From the NCBI RefSeq assembly GCF_900156065.1, contig NZ_FTNF01000004.1, positions 248,001 through 312,000 on the forward strand: DNA of 64,000 nucleotides, given 5' to 3'. A model generated the notes under the pieces. That model was not told the DNA's origin and searched no databases. It saw nothing but the letters and a program-made list of their open reading frames with translations. Positions within the stretch are counted from its first letter, which is position 1. Each line of letters starts with the position of its first letter. The position numbers were made by a program, and so were the translations under genes. Origin of the DNA: Micromonospora avicenniae. GTDB lineage: Bacteria > Actinomycetota > Actinomycetes > Mycobacteriales > Micromonosporaceae. Below are positions 42,631 to 50,699 of the stretch, piece by piece.

Positions 42631-43705
42631 CCACCCGGTACGGTTCCGCGCGATCGGCACGGAACGTCAGGCCGTTGCCGTGGCCCTCCAGCGGCACCGG
42701 CGCGCTGCCACCGGTGGCCCGTACGGTGCCGTCGAACAGCATCGCCTCGATCCGGACGTGGTCGTGGAACCACTCGATGTGCCGCAGGTTGGGGGTGGCC
42801 GCGGCGACCGGCAGGTGCTGGTGCGGCGCGCAGTGCGCGGACACCTCCAGCCCGGCGGCTTCGGCCACGGCCGCCGCCCGGATGAACTCGCTGATGCCGC
42901 CGCACCGGGTCACGTCGATCTGGAGGCAGTCGACGTAGGGCGCCATGCGGTGGAAGTAGACGAGGTCGTAGCCGTACTCGCCGGCTGCCACATCGGGCCG
43001 GACGTGTTCCCGAACAAGCCCGAGCCCGACCAGGTCATCGGAGCTCACCGGTTCCTCGTACCAGCGCACGTCGACCTCCGCCGCGGCGTGGGCCACGCGG
43101 ATGGCCTGTTTGCGCTGGTAGGCACCATTGGCGTCGACGTACAGCTCGGCGTCGTCGCCGATGGTGCGCCGGGCGGCGGTCATCCGGGCGAGATCCCTCG
43201 CCACCTCGCTCCCCGACGACTCCCCAATCTTGATCTTCACTCGGGGGATGCCTTCTTCGTGCACCCAGCCGGCGAGCTGCCGGTGCTGCCGCTCGGCGTC
43301 GTAGGTGGTGAACCCGCCGCTGCCGTAGACCGGGACCCGGTGCCGGGCGGTGCCGAGCAGCCGGGACAGCGGGAGCGCGTGGCGGCGGGCCTTCAGGTCC
43401 CAGACGGCGCAGTCGGCGGCGGACAGGGCCAGCCCGGCGATGCCCGGCCGGCCGGCGTTTCGCAGCCGTCGCCGCATCGCCGACCAGAGCGCCGGCACGT
43501 CGTCCGGGTCGAGGTCGGCGACCACGGGTGCGAGCAGGTCGGTCACCACCGGCACCACGGCCGGCGGGCCGTACGTCCAGCCGATGCCGGTGCGGCCGTC
43601 CGCCTCGGCGCGCACCAGCACCAGGGTGGTGCCGTTCCAGCCCAGCGTGCCGTCACCCTCGGGCGCATCGGTGGGCACCCGGTACGCCTCGGCGGTGAGC
43701 CGCAC
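42626..43705 (-). CDS. Enolase-superfamily (mandelate racemase/muconate-lactonizing type) enzyme
   Basis: 359 residues, GTG start at 43705, 3 bp after the upstream stop. The capping domain is followed by a TIM barrel with the general-base motif VKIKIGES (K-x-K, ~residue 170). Metal ligands are at YVDANGAY (Asp), YEEPVS (Glu) and AAGEYGYD (Glu), and the opposite-face His region is SAHCAPHQHL. This pattern fits the MR subgroup: abstraction of a proton alpha to a carboxylate, as in acid-sugar dehydratases or racemases. It is last in an operon with an FAD/Fe-S dehydrogenase and a ThDP enzyme. Its 3' end meets the GH15 relic. Confidence 0.9.
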   Translation of the reverse strand: MRLTAEAYRVPTDAPEGDGTLGWNGTTLVLVRAEADGRTGIGWTYGPPAVVPVVTDLLAPVVADLDPDDVPALWSAMRRRLRNAGRPGIAGLALSAADCAVWDLKARRHALPLSRLLGTARHRVPVYGSGGFTTYDAERQHRQLAGWVHEEGIPRVKIKIGESSGSEVARDLARMTAARRTIGDDAELYVDANGAYQRKQAIRVAHAAAEVDVRWYEEPVSSDDLVGLGLVREHVRPDVAAGEYGYDLVYFHRMAPYVDCLQIDVTRCGGISEFIRAAAVAEAAGLEVSAHCAPHQHLPVAAATPNLRHIEWFHDHVRIEAMLFDGTVRATGGSAPVPLEGHGNGLTFRADRAEPYRVA

Positions 43706-43708
43706 CGC

Positions 43709-46700
43709 TCACCCCCGACGACGCGTGGCCCGCACCGCGAGCGCGGCGGCGGGTCCCAGCGCGGCCAGGCCGGCCAGGCCGACGGCGAGCAGGCGGGTGG
43801 GGCGGGACGGCGGGTGGGGTCGCTGTGACCAGCTCCGTTCCGGCTCGGGCGGCACGGTCGGGCCGTGCAGGCCGGCGCGGAGCAGCTCGGCCAGGTGGAT
43901 CGCCGACCGACCGCCGGCCGAGCTCTGCTCCACCTGGGTACGGCAGCTGAACCCGTCGGCCAGCAGCACGTCGGTGTCGGCGGCGGCCCGTACGGCGGGC
44001 AGCAGGACCCGTTCGGCGCACGCCTCGGAGACCTCGTAGTGCCCCTGCTCGAAGCCGAAGTTGCCGGCCAGGCCGCAGCACCCGGAGTCGAGGAATTCGG
44101 CGTGCACGCCGGCGGCGGCGAGCACCGCCTGATCGGCGGCGGTGCCCAGGATGGCGTGCTGATGGCAGTGGGTCTGGATCAGCGCGTGGGCCGGCAGCCG
44201 GGGCGGCTGCCAGCCCGGGGTGTGCTCGTGCAGCAACTCCGCGAGCGTGACGGTCTGCTCCCGCAGCCGGCGTACGTCCTCGTCGGCGGGGAACAGTTCG
44301 TAGGCGTCGCTGCGGAAGACCGCCGTGCAGCTGGGTTCCAGGCCCACCACGGGGGCACCGGCCCGCAGGAACGGACGCAGCACGTCCACCGTGCGGCGCA
44401 ACACCCGCTTGGCCATGCCGAGCTGACCCGTGGAGATCCAGGTCAGCCCGCAGCAGACCGGGGCGTCCGGCACCCGCACCCGCCAACCGGCGGCCTCCAG
44501 CACCTCGACCGCCGCCTGCCCGATTCCCGGGTGGAACCGGTTGGTGAAGGTGTCGGGCCAGAGCAACAGTTCGCCCCGCGACCCGTCGCCGTACGGGCTG
44601 TGCCGGCTGAACCACTGTTGGAAGGACGTCCGGGCGAAGGAGGGGATCTGCCGGCGCTGGTCGATCCCGCCGACCAGCTTCGCGAGTCGGGTCAGCCCGG
44701 GTGCCTGGGCCAGCGCGTTGACGGCGCGCGGCGCGACCCCGGCGGCTACGGCGACGACCGGCAACCATCCCATCGAGTAGTGCGCGCGTGGCCGGATCCG
44801 GCCGGCGTAGTGGTGGGACAGGAACTCGGCCTTGTAGGTCGCCATGTCCACGTTGACCGGGCAGTCCGCTTTGCAGCCCTTGCAGGCTAGGCAGAGGTCG
44901 AGCGCGTCCCGAACCGCGGTGGAACGCCAGCCGTCGGCGATGGCACCGCCGCGTCCGGTGCCGTCGAGCATCTCGAACAGCAACCGTGCCCGCCCCCGCG
45001 TCGAGTGCTCCTCCTCGCGGGTGACCATGTACGACGGGCACATCACCTCGCCGTGTTCGCGGCGGCACTTGCCCACGCCGACGCAGCGCAGCACGGCCTC
45101 GCCGAAACTTCCGCCGTCGTCGGGGTAGGCGAAGACGGTCCGCACGCCGCCGTGGTTGTAGTCCACGCCGAGGCGCAGGTGGCTGTCCAACGGGTACGGC
45201 GGCATCACCTTGCCGGGGTTCATCCGGTCGTCCGGGTCGAAGATCGCCTTGAACTGCCCGAACGCCCGCACGAGCCGGTCGCCGTACATCTTCGGCAGTA
45301 GCTCGGCGCGGGCCTGGCCGTCGCCGTGCTCGCCGGAGAACGAGCCGTCGTAGGAGACGACCAGGTCGGCGGCGCGCTCGATGAAGGAGCGGAACTGCCG
45401 GATCCCCTCGGCGCTACGCAGCCGGAATGGGATGCGGCTGTGCACGCAGCCCTGCCCGAAGTGCCCGTACACCGAAGCCTGTTCGAGGCCGTACTCGCGG
45501 TACAGGCCGAGGAGATCCCGCAGGTAGGCACCGAGCCGGTCCGGCGCGACGGCGGAGTCCTCCCAGCCGGGCCAGGTGCTCTCCCCGCCCGGCACGTGTG
45601 CCGTGGCGCCGAGCCCCGACTCACGTACCTTCCACATCCGCTGCTCGGAGTCCGGATCTGCGAACTCGTGCACGACCGGCCCGCCGTCGCGGCGGACGGC
45701 GTCGACCAGCCGCTCGGCCGCCGCCCTGGCCTGCTCCGGCGTGTCGCCGCCGAGCTGGACCATCAGCCAGGCCCCGCCGGCGGGTAGTTCGTGCAGCGCG
45801 TGCGGGTGCAATCCCTTACGTTGCTCGAAGTTGATCAGCTTGTCGTCGATGCCCTCGAGCGCGATCGGCTGATGTGGCAGGATTCGCGGCACGTCGTCCG
45901 CGGCGGCGGCGATGTCCGGGTAGCTGAGGAAGACGAGCGACTGGGCCGGCACGATCGGGACCAGCTTGAGCCGGGCGCGCAGGATCGTGACCAGGGTTCC
46001 CTCGGACCCGACCAGGGCCTGGGCGAGGTGGAAGTTCTTCTCCGGCAGCAGGCTGTCGAGGTTGTAGCCGGAGACGCGGCGCGGGATGGGCGGGTAGCGG
46101 TCGCGGATGTCGGTCAGGTACTCGTCGCGCAGGGCCCGCAACTGCCGGTAGATCTCCGCCGGGCGGCCGCCCCGGCGCTGGATCTCGGCGTACCTCTGGT
46201 CGTCGGTCTCCCCCACCCACATCCGGGTGCCGTCGTAGAGCAGCACCTCCAACTCGACGATGTTGTCGACCACCTTGCCGGTGCGCTGTGCGGTGGCGCC
46301 GCAGGAGTTGTTGCCGAGCATGCCGCCGAGGGTGCAGTGGTCGTGGGTGGCCGGCTTGGGACCGTACTGGAGGCCGGTCGGGGCGAGTCGCTCGTTGAGC
46401 GTGTCGAGCACGATGCCGGGTTCTATCAGGCAGGTGCGCGCGTCGGTGTCGACCTCCAGCAGCCGGTGGCAGTACTTCGACCAGTCGAGCACGACGGCGG
46501 TGTTGGTGCACTCGCCGGCCAGGCTGGTGCCACCGCCCCGGGAGAGCAGCGGGGCCCGGTGGCGGCGGCAGACCGCGACGGCCGCGACCGCCGCCTCCAC
46601 CGATCGGGGTACGACCACGCCCAGCGGCACCTGCCGGTAGTTGGAGGCGTCGGTGGAGTACGCGCCCCGGGAGCCGGCGTCGAAGCGGACCTCGCCGTCG

Positions 46701-46798
46701 ACCTCCGCCCGCAGGTCGGCGGCGAGCGCCGACAGGTCGAGGTCCTGGACCGGGCCGGGTCGCCGCACGACCGGTGCCGGGCGGAGCACCCTGGTCAC
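43709..46798 (-). CDS. FAD-linked oxidase fused to Fe-S (CCG) domains, GlcD-GlcF-like
   Basis: 1029 residues from the GTG at 46798, overlapping the ThDP gene stop (GTGA). FAD_binding_4 (~40-230): VVPRSVEAAVAAVAVCRRH, LLSRGGGTSLAG, GGMLGNNSCGATAQRTGKVVDNI. FAD-oxidase C domain (~240-530): YGHFGQGCVHSRIPF and SGEHGDGQARAELL. Two iron-sulfur sites: CVGVGKCRREHGEVMCPSY (~571) and CLACKGCKADCPVN (~632). Two cysteine-rich CCG motifs: PVCCGLTWIS and DSGCCGLAGNFG. A C-terminal membrane helix (LLAVGLAGLAALGPAAALAV) probably docks it to the membrane. Oxidises a 2-hydroxy acid such as D-lactate or glycolate, passing electrons to the quinone pool; substrate here unknown. Confidence 0.92.
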   Translation of the reverse strand: MTRVLRPAPVVRRPGPVQDLDLSALAADLRAEVDGEVRFDAGSRGAYSTDASNYRQVPLGVVVPRSVEAAVAAVAVCRRHRAPLLSRGGGTSLAGECTNTAVVLDWSKYCHRLLEVDTDARTCLIEPGIVLDTLNERLAPTGLQYGPKPATHDHCTLGGMLGNNSCGATAQRTGKVVDNIVELEVLLYDGTRMWVGETDDQRYAEIQRRGGRPAEIYRQLRALRDEYLTDIRDRYPPIPRRVSGYNLDSLLPEKNFHLAQALVGSEGTLVTILRARLKLVPIVPAQSLVFLSYPDIAAAADDVPRILPHQPIALEGIDDKLINFEQRKGLHPHALHELPAGGAWLMVQLGGDTPEQARAAAERLVDAVRRDGGPVVHEFADPDSEQRMWKVRESGLGATAHVPGGESTWPGWEDSAVAPDRLGAYLRDLLGLYREYGLEQASVYGHFGQGCVHSRIPFRLRSAEGIRQFRSFIERAADLVVSYDGSFSGEHGDGQARAELLPKMYGDRLVRAFGQFKAIFDPDDRMNPGKVMPPYPLDSHLRLGVDYNHGGVRTVFAYPDDGGSFGEAVLRCVGVGKCRREHGEVMCPSYMVTREEEHSTRGRARLLFEMLDGTGRGGAIADGWRSTAVRDALDLCLACKGCKADCPVNVDMATYKAEFLSHHYAGRIRPRAHYSMGWLPVVAVAAGVAPRAVNALAQAPGLTRLAKLVGGIDQRRQIPSFARTSFQQWFSRHSPYGDGSRGELLLWPDTFTNRFHPGIGQAAVEVLEAAGWRVRVPDAPVCCGLTWISTGQLGMAKRVLRRTVDVLRPFLRAGAPVVGLEPSCTAVFRSDAYELFPADEDVRRLREQTVTLAELLHEHTPGWQPPRLPAHALIQTHCHQHAILGTAADQAVLAAAGVHAEFLDSGCCGLAGNFGFEQGHYEVSEACAERVLLPAVRAAADTDVLLADGFSCRTQVEQSSAGGRSAIHLAELLRAGLHGPTVPPEPERSWSQRPHPPSRPTRLLAVGLAGLAALGPAAALAVRATRRRG

Positions 46799-48561
46799 GG
46801 CCGGAGCTCGTTGATCTTGTCGCGGGCGACGCTGGCGAGCGTGGCCATCTTCTTCGGTTGGCCGCGGAGGAAGGCCTCGGTGAAGTGTTTCGCCTGTTCG
46901 TAGTGGACCTTGCCGGGCATCGGTGGCTCGTTCGGGTTGACGTCGCAGTCGACAAGCGCGGGTCCGGGGTGCGCGAGCGCCTGCCGGATCGCGTCGGGCA
47001 GCGCCTTCGGGTCGGTGACCTTGGCGCCGAACGCCCCGCACGCACGCGCCCAGGCCCCGAAGTCGGCCTCCGGCTGCCGGTGCCGTACGGCGTACTCGGG
47101 GTAGCCGAGGATGATCTGCTCCCAGAGGATCTGCCCGTACGAGTTGTTGTTGTTGATGATCACCTTGATCGGCAGCTCGTGTCGGACGGCGGTGAGGAAC
47201 TCGGCCATGAGCATGGCGAAGCCGCCGTCACCGACGAACGCGATGACCTGCCGTCCCGGGTGGGCATGCTGGATGGCGATCGCGTACGGCAGGCCCGGCG
47301 CCATGGTGGCCAGGTTGCCGGACAGGTAGTACTCCCGCCCGCCCCGGATCGTCCAGTGCCGGGCCGACCAGGTGGCGATCGTGCCGGAATCGCAGGTCAG
47401 GATCGCGTCGTCGGCGGCGGCCTCGTCGACACAGCCCATCAGGTACTGCGGTGCGATGGGATGCCGCTCCGGGTCCCGAAGGCGCGCCATGTCGGCGAGC
47501 CAGGTGTCCCGCTCCCGCTGGTACTTGCCGAGGAACGACCGATCGGTGCGGGTCTGGAGCAACGGCAGCAGCTGCTGCAACGCGAGCCGCGCGTCGGCGG
47601 TGACGGCCGCGTCGACCGGCAGCCGCATGCCCATGAGGCTCGGGTCGACGTCGATCTGCACCACCCGCGCCTGCCCCGGCGAGGGCAGGTACTTCGCGTA
47701 CGGGTAGGACGTGCCCACCATCAGCAGGGTGTCGCACTCCTCCATCAGCTCCTCGCTCGGCCGCGTGCCGAGCAGGCCGAGGCCGCCGGTGGTGAGCGGA
47801 TGGTCGTCCGGGACGACCATCTTCCCGGGCAACGTCTTCACGATGGGGCTGCCCAACGCCTCCGCCACGGCGAGCACCTCCGCCCGTGCGCCACGAGCAC
47901 CGATCCCCACCAGCATGGCGACCTTGCTGCCGGCGTTGAGCACCTCTGCCGCCCGCTGCAGGTCGGGCTGGGCGGCGGGCACCGCGGGCAGCGACACCAC
48001 CGGGCTGCTCTTCGGTGGCTCTCCGGGGCTGACGTGCCGGTACGGGTCCTGGGTCACCGCCGCAACCTGCAGGTCGTTGGGGAACGTCAGGTGCGCCACG
48101 GTCCGCTTGGTCAACGCGTTGCGGATGGCGATGTCCAGCACGCCCGGCATCTGCTGCGGGTTGGTGACCATCAGGTTGTACGCGGCCACGTCCTGGTAGA
48201 GGTGCGTCGTGTGCACCTCCTGCTGGTAGTTCGAGCCCAGCACCGAGGTCTCCTGCATACCGGTGATCGCCAGCACCGGCACGTGATCGAGTTTGGCGTC
48301 GTAGAGACCGTTGAGCAGATGAATCGCGCCCGGCCCCGACGTGGCGGCGCAGACCCCCAGCCGACCCGTGGCCTTGGCGTACCCCGTGGCCATGAAGGCG
48401 GCCGCCTCTTCGTGGTGCACCAGCACGAACCGCAGCCGCTCCTGATGCCGGCGGAAACCCTCCATCAAGCCGTTGATGCCGTCACCCGGCAGGCCGAAGA
48501 TCGTGTCCACCCCCCACTCCAGCAGCCGCCGGGCCAGGCACTCGCCAACGATCTCCTGCAC
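46795..48561 (-). CDS. ThDP-dependent enzyme of the pyruvate oxidase/acetolactate synthase family
   Basis: 588 residues from the GTG at 48561, preceded by AGGAGG. N-terminal PYR domain with the ThDP-activating Glu in VLVHHEEAAAFMATGYAKATG. Central domain with VGIGARGARAEVLAVAEAL. C-terminal PP domain with the metal/diphosphate motif VGDGGFAMLMAEFLTA...IINNNNSYGQI. The arrangement is closest to pyruvate oxidases (PoxB-like), decarboxylating pyruvate to acetate and CO2. First gene of a coupled three-gene operon with the FAD/Fe-S dehydrogenase, suggesting 2-hydroxy acid to 2-oxo acid to decarboxylated product (inference). Confidence 0.9.
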   Translation of the reverse strand: MQEIVGECLARRLLEWGVDTIFGLPGDGINGLMEGFRRHQERLRFVLVHHEEAAAFMATGYAKATGRLGVCAATSGPGAIHLLNGLYDAKLDHVPVLAITGMQETSVLGSNYQQEVHTTHLYQDVAAYNLMVTNPQQMPGVLDIAIRNALTKRTVAHLTFPNDLQVAAVTQDPYRHVSPGEPPKSSPVVSLPAVPAAQPDLQRAAEVLNAGSKVAMLVGIGARGARAEVLAVAEALGSPIVKTLPGKMVVPDDHPLTTGGLGLLGTRPSEELMEECDTLLMVGTSYPYAKYLPSPGQARVVQIDVDPSLMGMRLPVDAAVTADARLALQQLLPLLQTRTDRSFLGKYQRERDTWLADMARLRDPERHPIAPQYLMGCVDEAAADDAILTCDSGTIATWSARHWTIRGGREYYLSGNLATMAPGLPYAIAIQHAHPGRQVIAFVGDGGFAMLMAEFLTAVRHELPIKVIINNNNSYGQILWEQIILGYPEYAVRHRQPEADFGAWARACGAFGAKVTDPKALPDAIRQALAHPGPALVDCDVNPNEPPMPGKVHYEQAKHFTEAFLRGQPKKMATLASVARDKINELRP

Positions 48562-48749
48562 GTCGTCCTCCTGGTTCCGGGTTCGCCCACCCTCGATCGG
48601 TGCCGAGCCCGCAGCTCCGCGAGCGCCGAACCGGACAGCGTCCGGCAGAGCAGCCTTTTCGGCGGCTACCCGCCGACCTGGGTGGTAAACACCGGAACGG
48701 CGCGAAATTCCACCACCAACGGGCGATCCGCGGGTCAGCAGGCGCGGAC

Positions 48750-48781
48750 GACCCGCCCGCCCCGGCACGGGCAGGCGGGTC
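48750..48781 (-). terminator. Terminator after the sugar dehydrogenase gene
   Basis: GACCCGCC (48750-48757) and GGCGGGTC (48774-48781) pair, and GCCC/GGGC extend the stem inward. It lies 22 bp beyond the stop codon. Confidence 0.6.
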
Positions 48782-48802
48782 CTCCCAGGACGTCGACGTT
48801 CT

Positions 48803-50356
48803 TCAGCGTCGATGGACCGTGTAGACCTTGCCGTCGGTCAGCGAAAGCACGGCCAGGTTGCCGTCCGGGTCGGTCTCGATGTCCGTGACGGCGCCGAAGT
48901 CCCGGCCGACCAGGAGGCTCTCGCTCTCCGTGATGTCGTGCTTGGCGACGTTGTCCGCCACCCGGTCCTTCAGGCGCGGATCGTCGACGGCGATCTGCCG
49001 GCCGTTGCCGGTCAGGTTGAAGCGGAAGAGGTATCCCCCGTCGAGGGCACCCGTCGCGGCACCCATGAAGAGGTCACCCTCGAACTGTGGCCCGAGCCTC
49101 CGGCTGTCGAGAAAGCCCATCCCGCCGGGCGCGACCTCCCATTTCCAGCTGAACTCGGGATCGCTGTAGTGCGCCCCGGGGAGCATGAAGAGCCGGCGGA
49201 GCGCCTGCTGCGGGCTGTCCGCGATGTTGGACGGCGGCCAGCGCAGTTGCTGCAGGTTTTGTCCGCCGAACGTCGTCTCGATCTCCTTGAACTGGCCGAC
49301 CCGCGCCACCGGCCCGGCGATCTGAATCCAGCCGCCGTTCATGCCCGGCTCCAGGCGATTGAGTTCGCTGAAGCTGTCGTCGCCGTTCTCCTGCATCCAC
49401 ACGTTTCCGGTGTCGGGGTCGACAGTCATGCCGAAGCCGTTGCGGTGACCGTACGAGAAGATCTTCTGCACGGTCGCGCCGGCCTCGCCGCCCATGGCCG
49501 CGCCCGCCCGGAAGAACGGGTTGGTGATCGGGGTGCTTCCGTCGTCGTTGAGGCGCAGCACGACCCCGCTGAGGTGGGCGCCGTCCGGCTCCGGGCCGCC
49601 GAACTGGTCGTCGGGCACTCGCGCCCCGGGGCAGTCGGCGGTCGGGCCGCAGGTGAGGTTCTGCAACTGGCCGCGCCGACCGAGGTCGCCGGTGAAGACG
49701 TACAGCTTCCGGTCCCGGCCGAAGGTGATCACCCCGCCGTTGTGGTTGCCGCGTGCGGGCTGGCCCGCGTCCTCCTGAACGGCGCGGATGCGGATCAGGT
49801 TGCGGTCGAACGTGAGCGTGCTTCCGTTCCAGACGAACCGGTCGACCCGGTTGCCGAGTAGTGGGGTCTCGCTGAGCACGTTGGTGTCCGCGCCGGTCGT
49901 GCTCTCCGTCCAGTACAGATATACCCCGGGGTTCGCCGGGAAGCGCGGGTGCAGGGCGATCCCGAGCAGACCTCGCTCGGAACCGAAGTTGACGGCGAGG
50001 TCCAGTGGCGTGCCCGCGAGGGCTCCGTCGACCACCCGCTGGACCCGTCCGGTCGTCTTCTCGATCACGAACATGTCGTCGTCGCCGAGGAACGCCAGGC
50101 CGGTGGGGCTGACCAGCCCGCTGGCGGCCGTACGCACCGCCAACTTCGGGTCGAGCATCGTCGGTCCGCCCGGCTCGGCGCTGGCCGGGGTGCCGGCCAC
50201 GGTCATGGCCAGCGCCGTCGCGGCCAGGGCCAGCATCGCGATGGTCGCTCGCGTACGACGGCGAGCGCGTGGTGCCACGCGACCGCCAGGTGATCCATTC
50301 GGTACGTCCAGGAGTTTGCGGCGTGGGACGACGGTACGGACGTGTCGTTCGTGCAT
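48803..50356 (-). CDS. Secreted PQQ-dependent sugar (glucose/sorbosone) dehydrogenase-like protein
   Basis: 517 residues from the ATG at 50356; the signal region is long and basic (RRRTRATIAMLALAATALAMTVAGTPASA). The beta-propeller of the soluble GSDH/Yli family shows FLGDDDMFVIEKTTGRVQRV, ERGLLGIALHPRFPANPGVYLYWT, ARGNHNGGVITFGRDRKLYVFTGDLG, SYGHRNGFGMTVDP and WMQENGDDSFSELNRLEPGMNGGWI. Family knowledge: extracellular oxidation of aldose sugars with PQQ and calcium, although many actinobacterial members are unproven and no PQQ biosynthesis genes are in the window. Single gene. Confidence 0.88.
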   Translation of the reverse strand: MHERHVRTVVPRRKLLDVPNGSPGGRVAPRARRRTRATIAMLALAATALAMTVAGTPASAEPGGPTMLDPKLAVRTAASGLVSPTGLAFLGDDDMFVIEKTTGRVQRVVDGALAGTPLDLAVNFGSERGLLGIALHPRFPANPGVYLYWTESTTGADTNVLSETPLLGNRVDRFVWNGSTLTFDRNLIRIRAVQEDAGQPARGNHNGGVITFGRDRKLYVFTGDLGRRGQLQNLTCGPTADCPGARVPDDQFGGPEPDGAHLSGVVLRLNDDGSTPITNPFFRAGAAMGGEAGATVQKIFSYGHRNGFGMTVDPDTGNVWMQENGDDSFSELNRLEPGMNGGWIQIAGPVARVGQFKEIETTFGGQNLQQLRWPPSNIADSPQQALRRLFMLPGAHYSDPEFSWKWEVAPGGMGFLDSRRLGPQFEGDLFMGAATGALDGGYLFRFNLTGNGRQIAVDDPRLKDRVADNVAKHDITESESLLVGRDFGAVTDIETDPDGNLAVLSLTDGKVYTVHRR

Positions 50357-50699
50357 GCCAGGTTTCCCTTCTTGCCCGAGTGGTGACGGGTGTTCAGCGG
50401 ACGGCACCGGACTGGGCGCAGCCGCACTGCCGCGGCCTCGCCCGTCGTGCGTGTGGTCGCCTCCTCTCCGTCCAACGCGGGCGCAAGGGCACGGAGTCAC
50501 GGCCGTCGCTGCTGGTACCGGCCGGGTCCGGCGACCGCCGGACACCCGGCGGGCCGAGGTCGACACCATGCACCGACAGGTTCGACGGAGATGTGCGTCG
50601 ATACCTCGGTCCCATTGGTAGGCACGCGGCCGGAGTGGGCCCGGTTCACGATCGATCGATGAATTTTCGACGAGATGCCGCCCCCAGCGCCCCACCGGG
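50357..50699. other. Intergenic region, 343 bp
   Basis: Between the sugar dehydrogenase start and the NhaA stop, both on the minus strand. It contains a small self-complementary CGATCGATCG near 50650-50660 and presumably the dehydrogenase promoter. No coding bias, RNA motif or convincing terminator was found. Confidence 0.35.
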
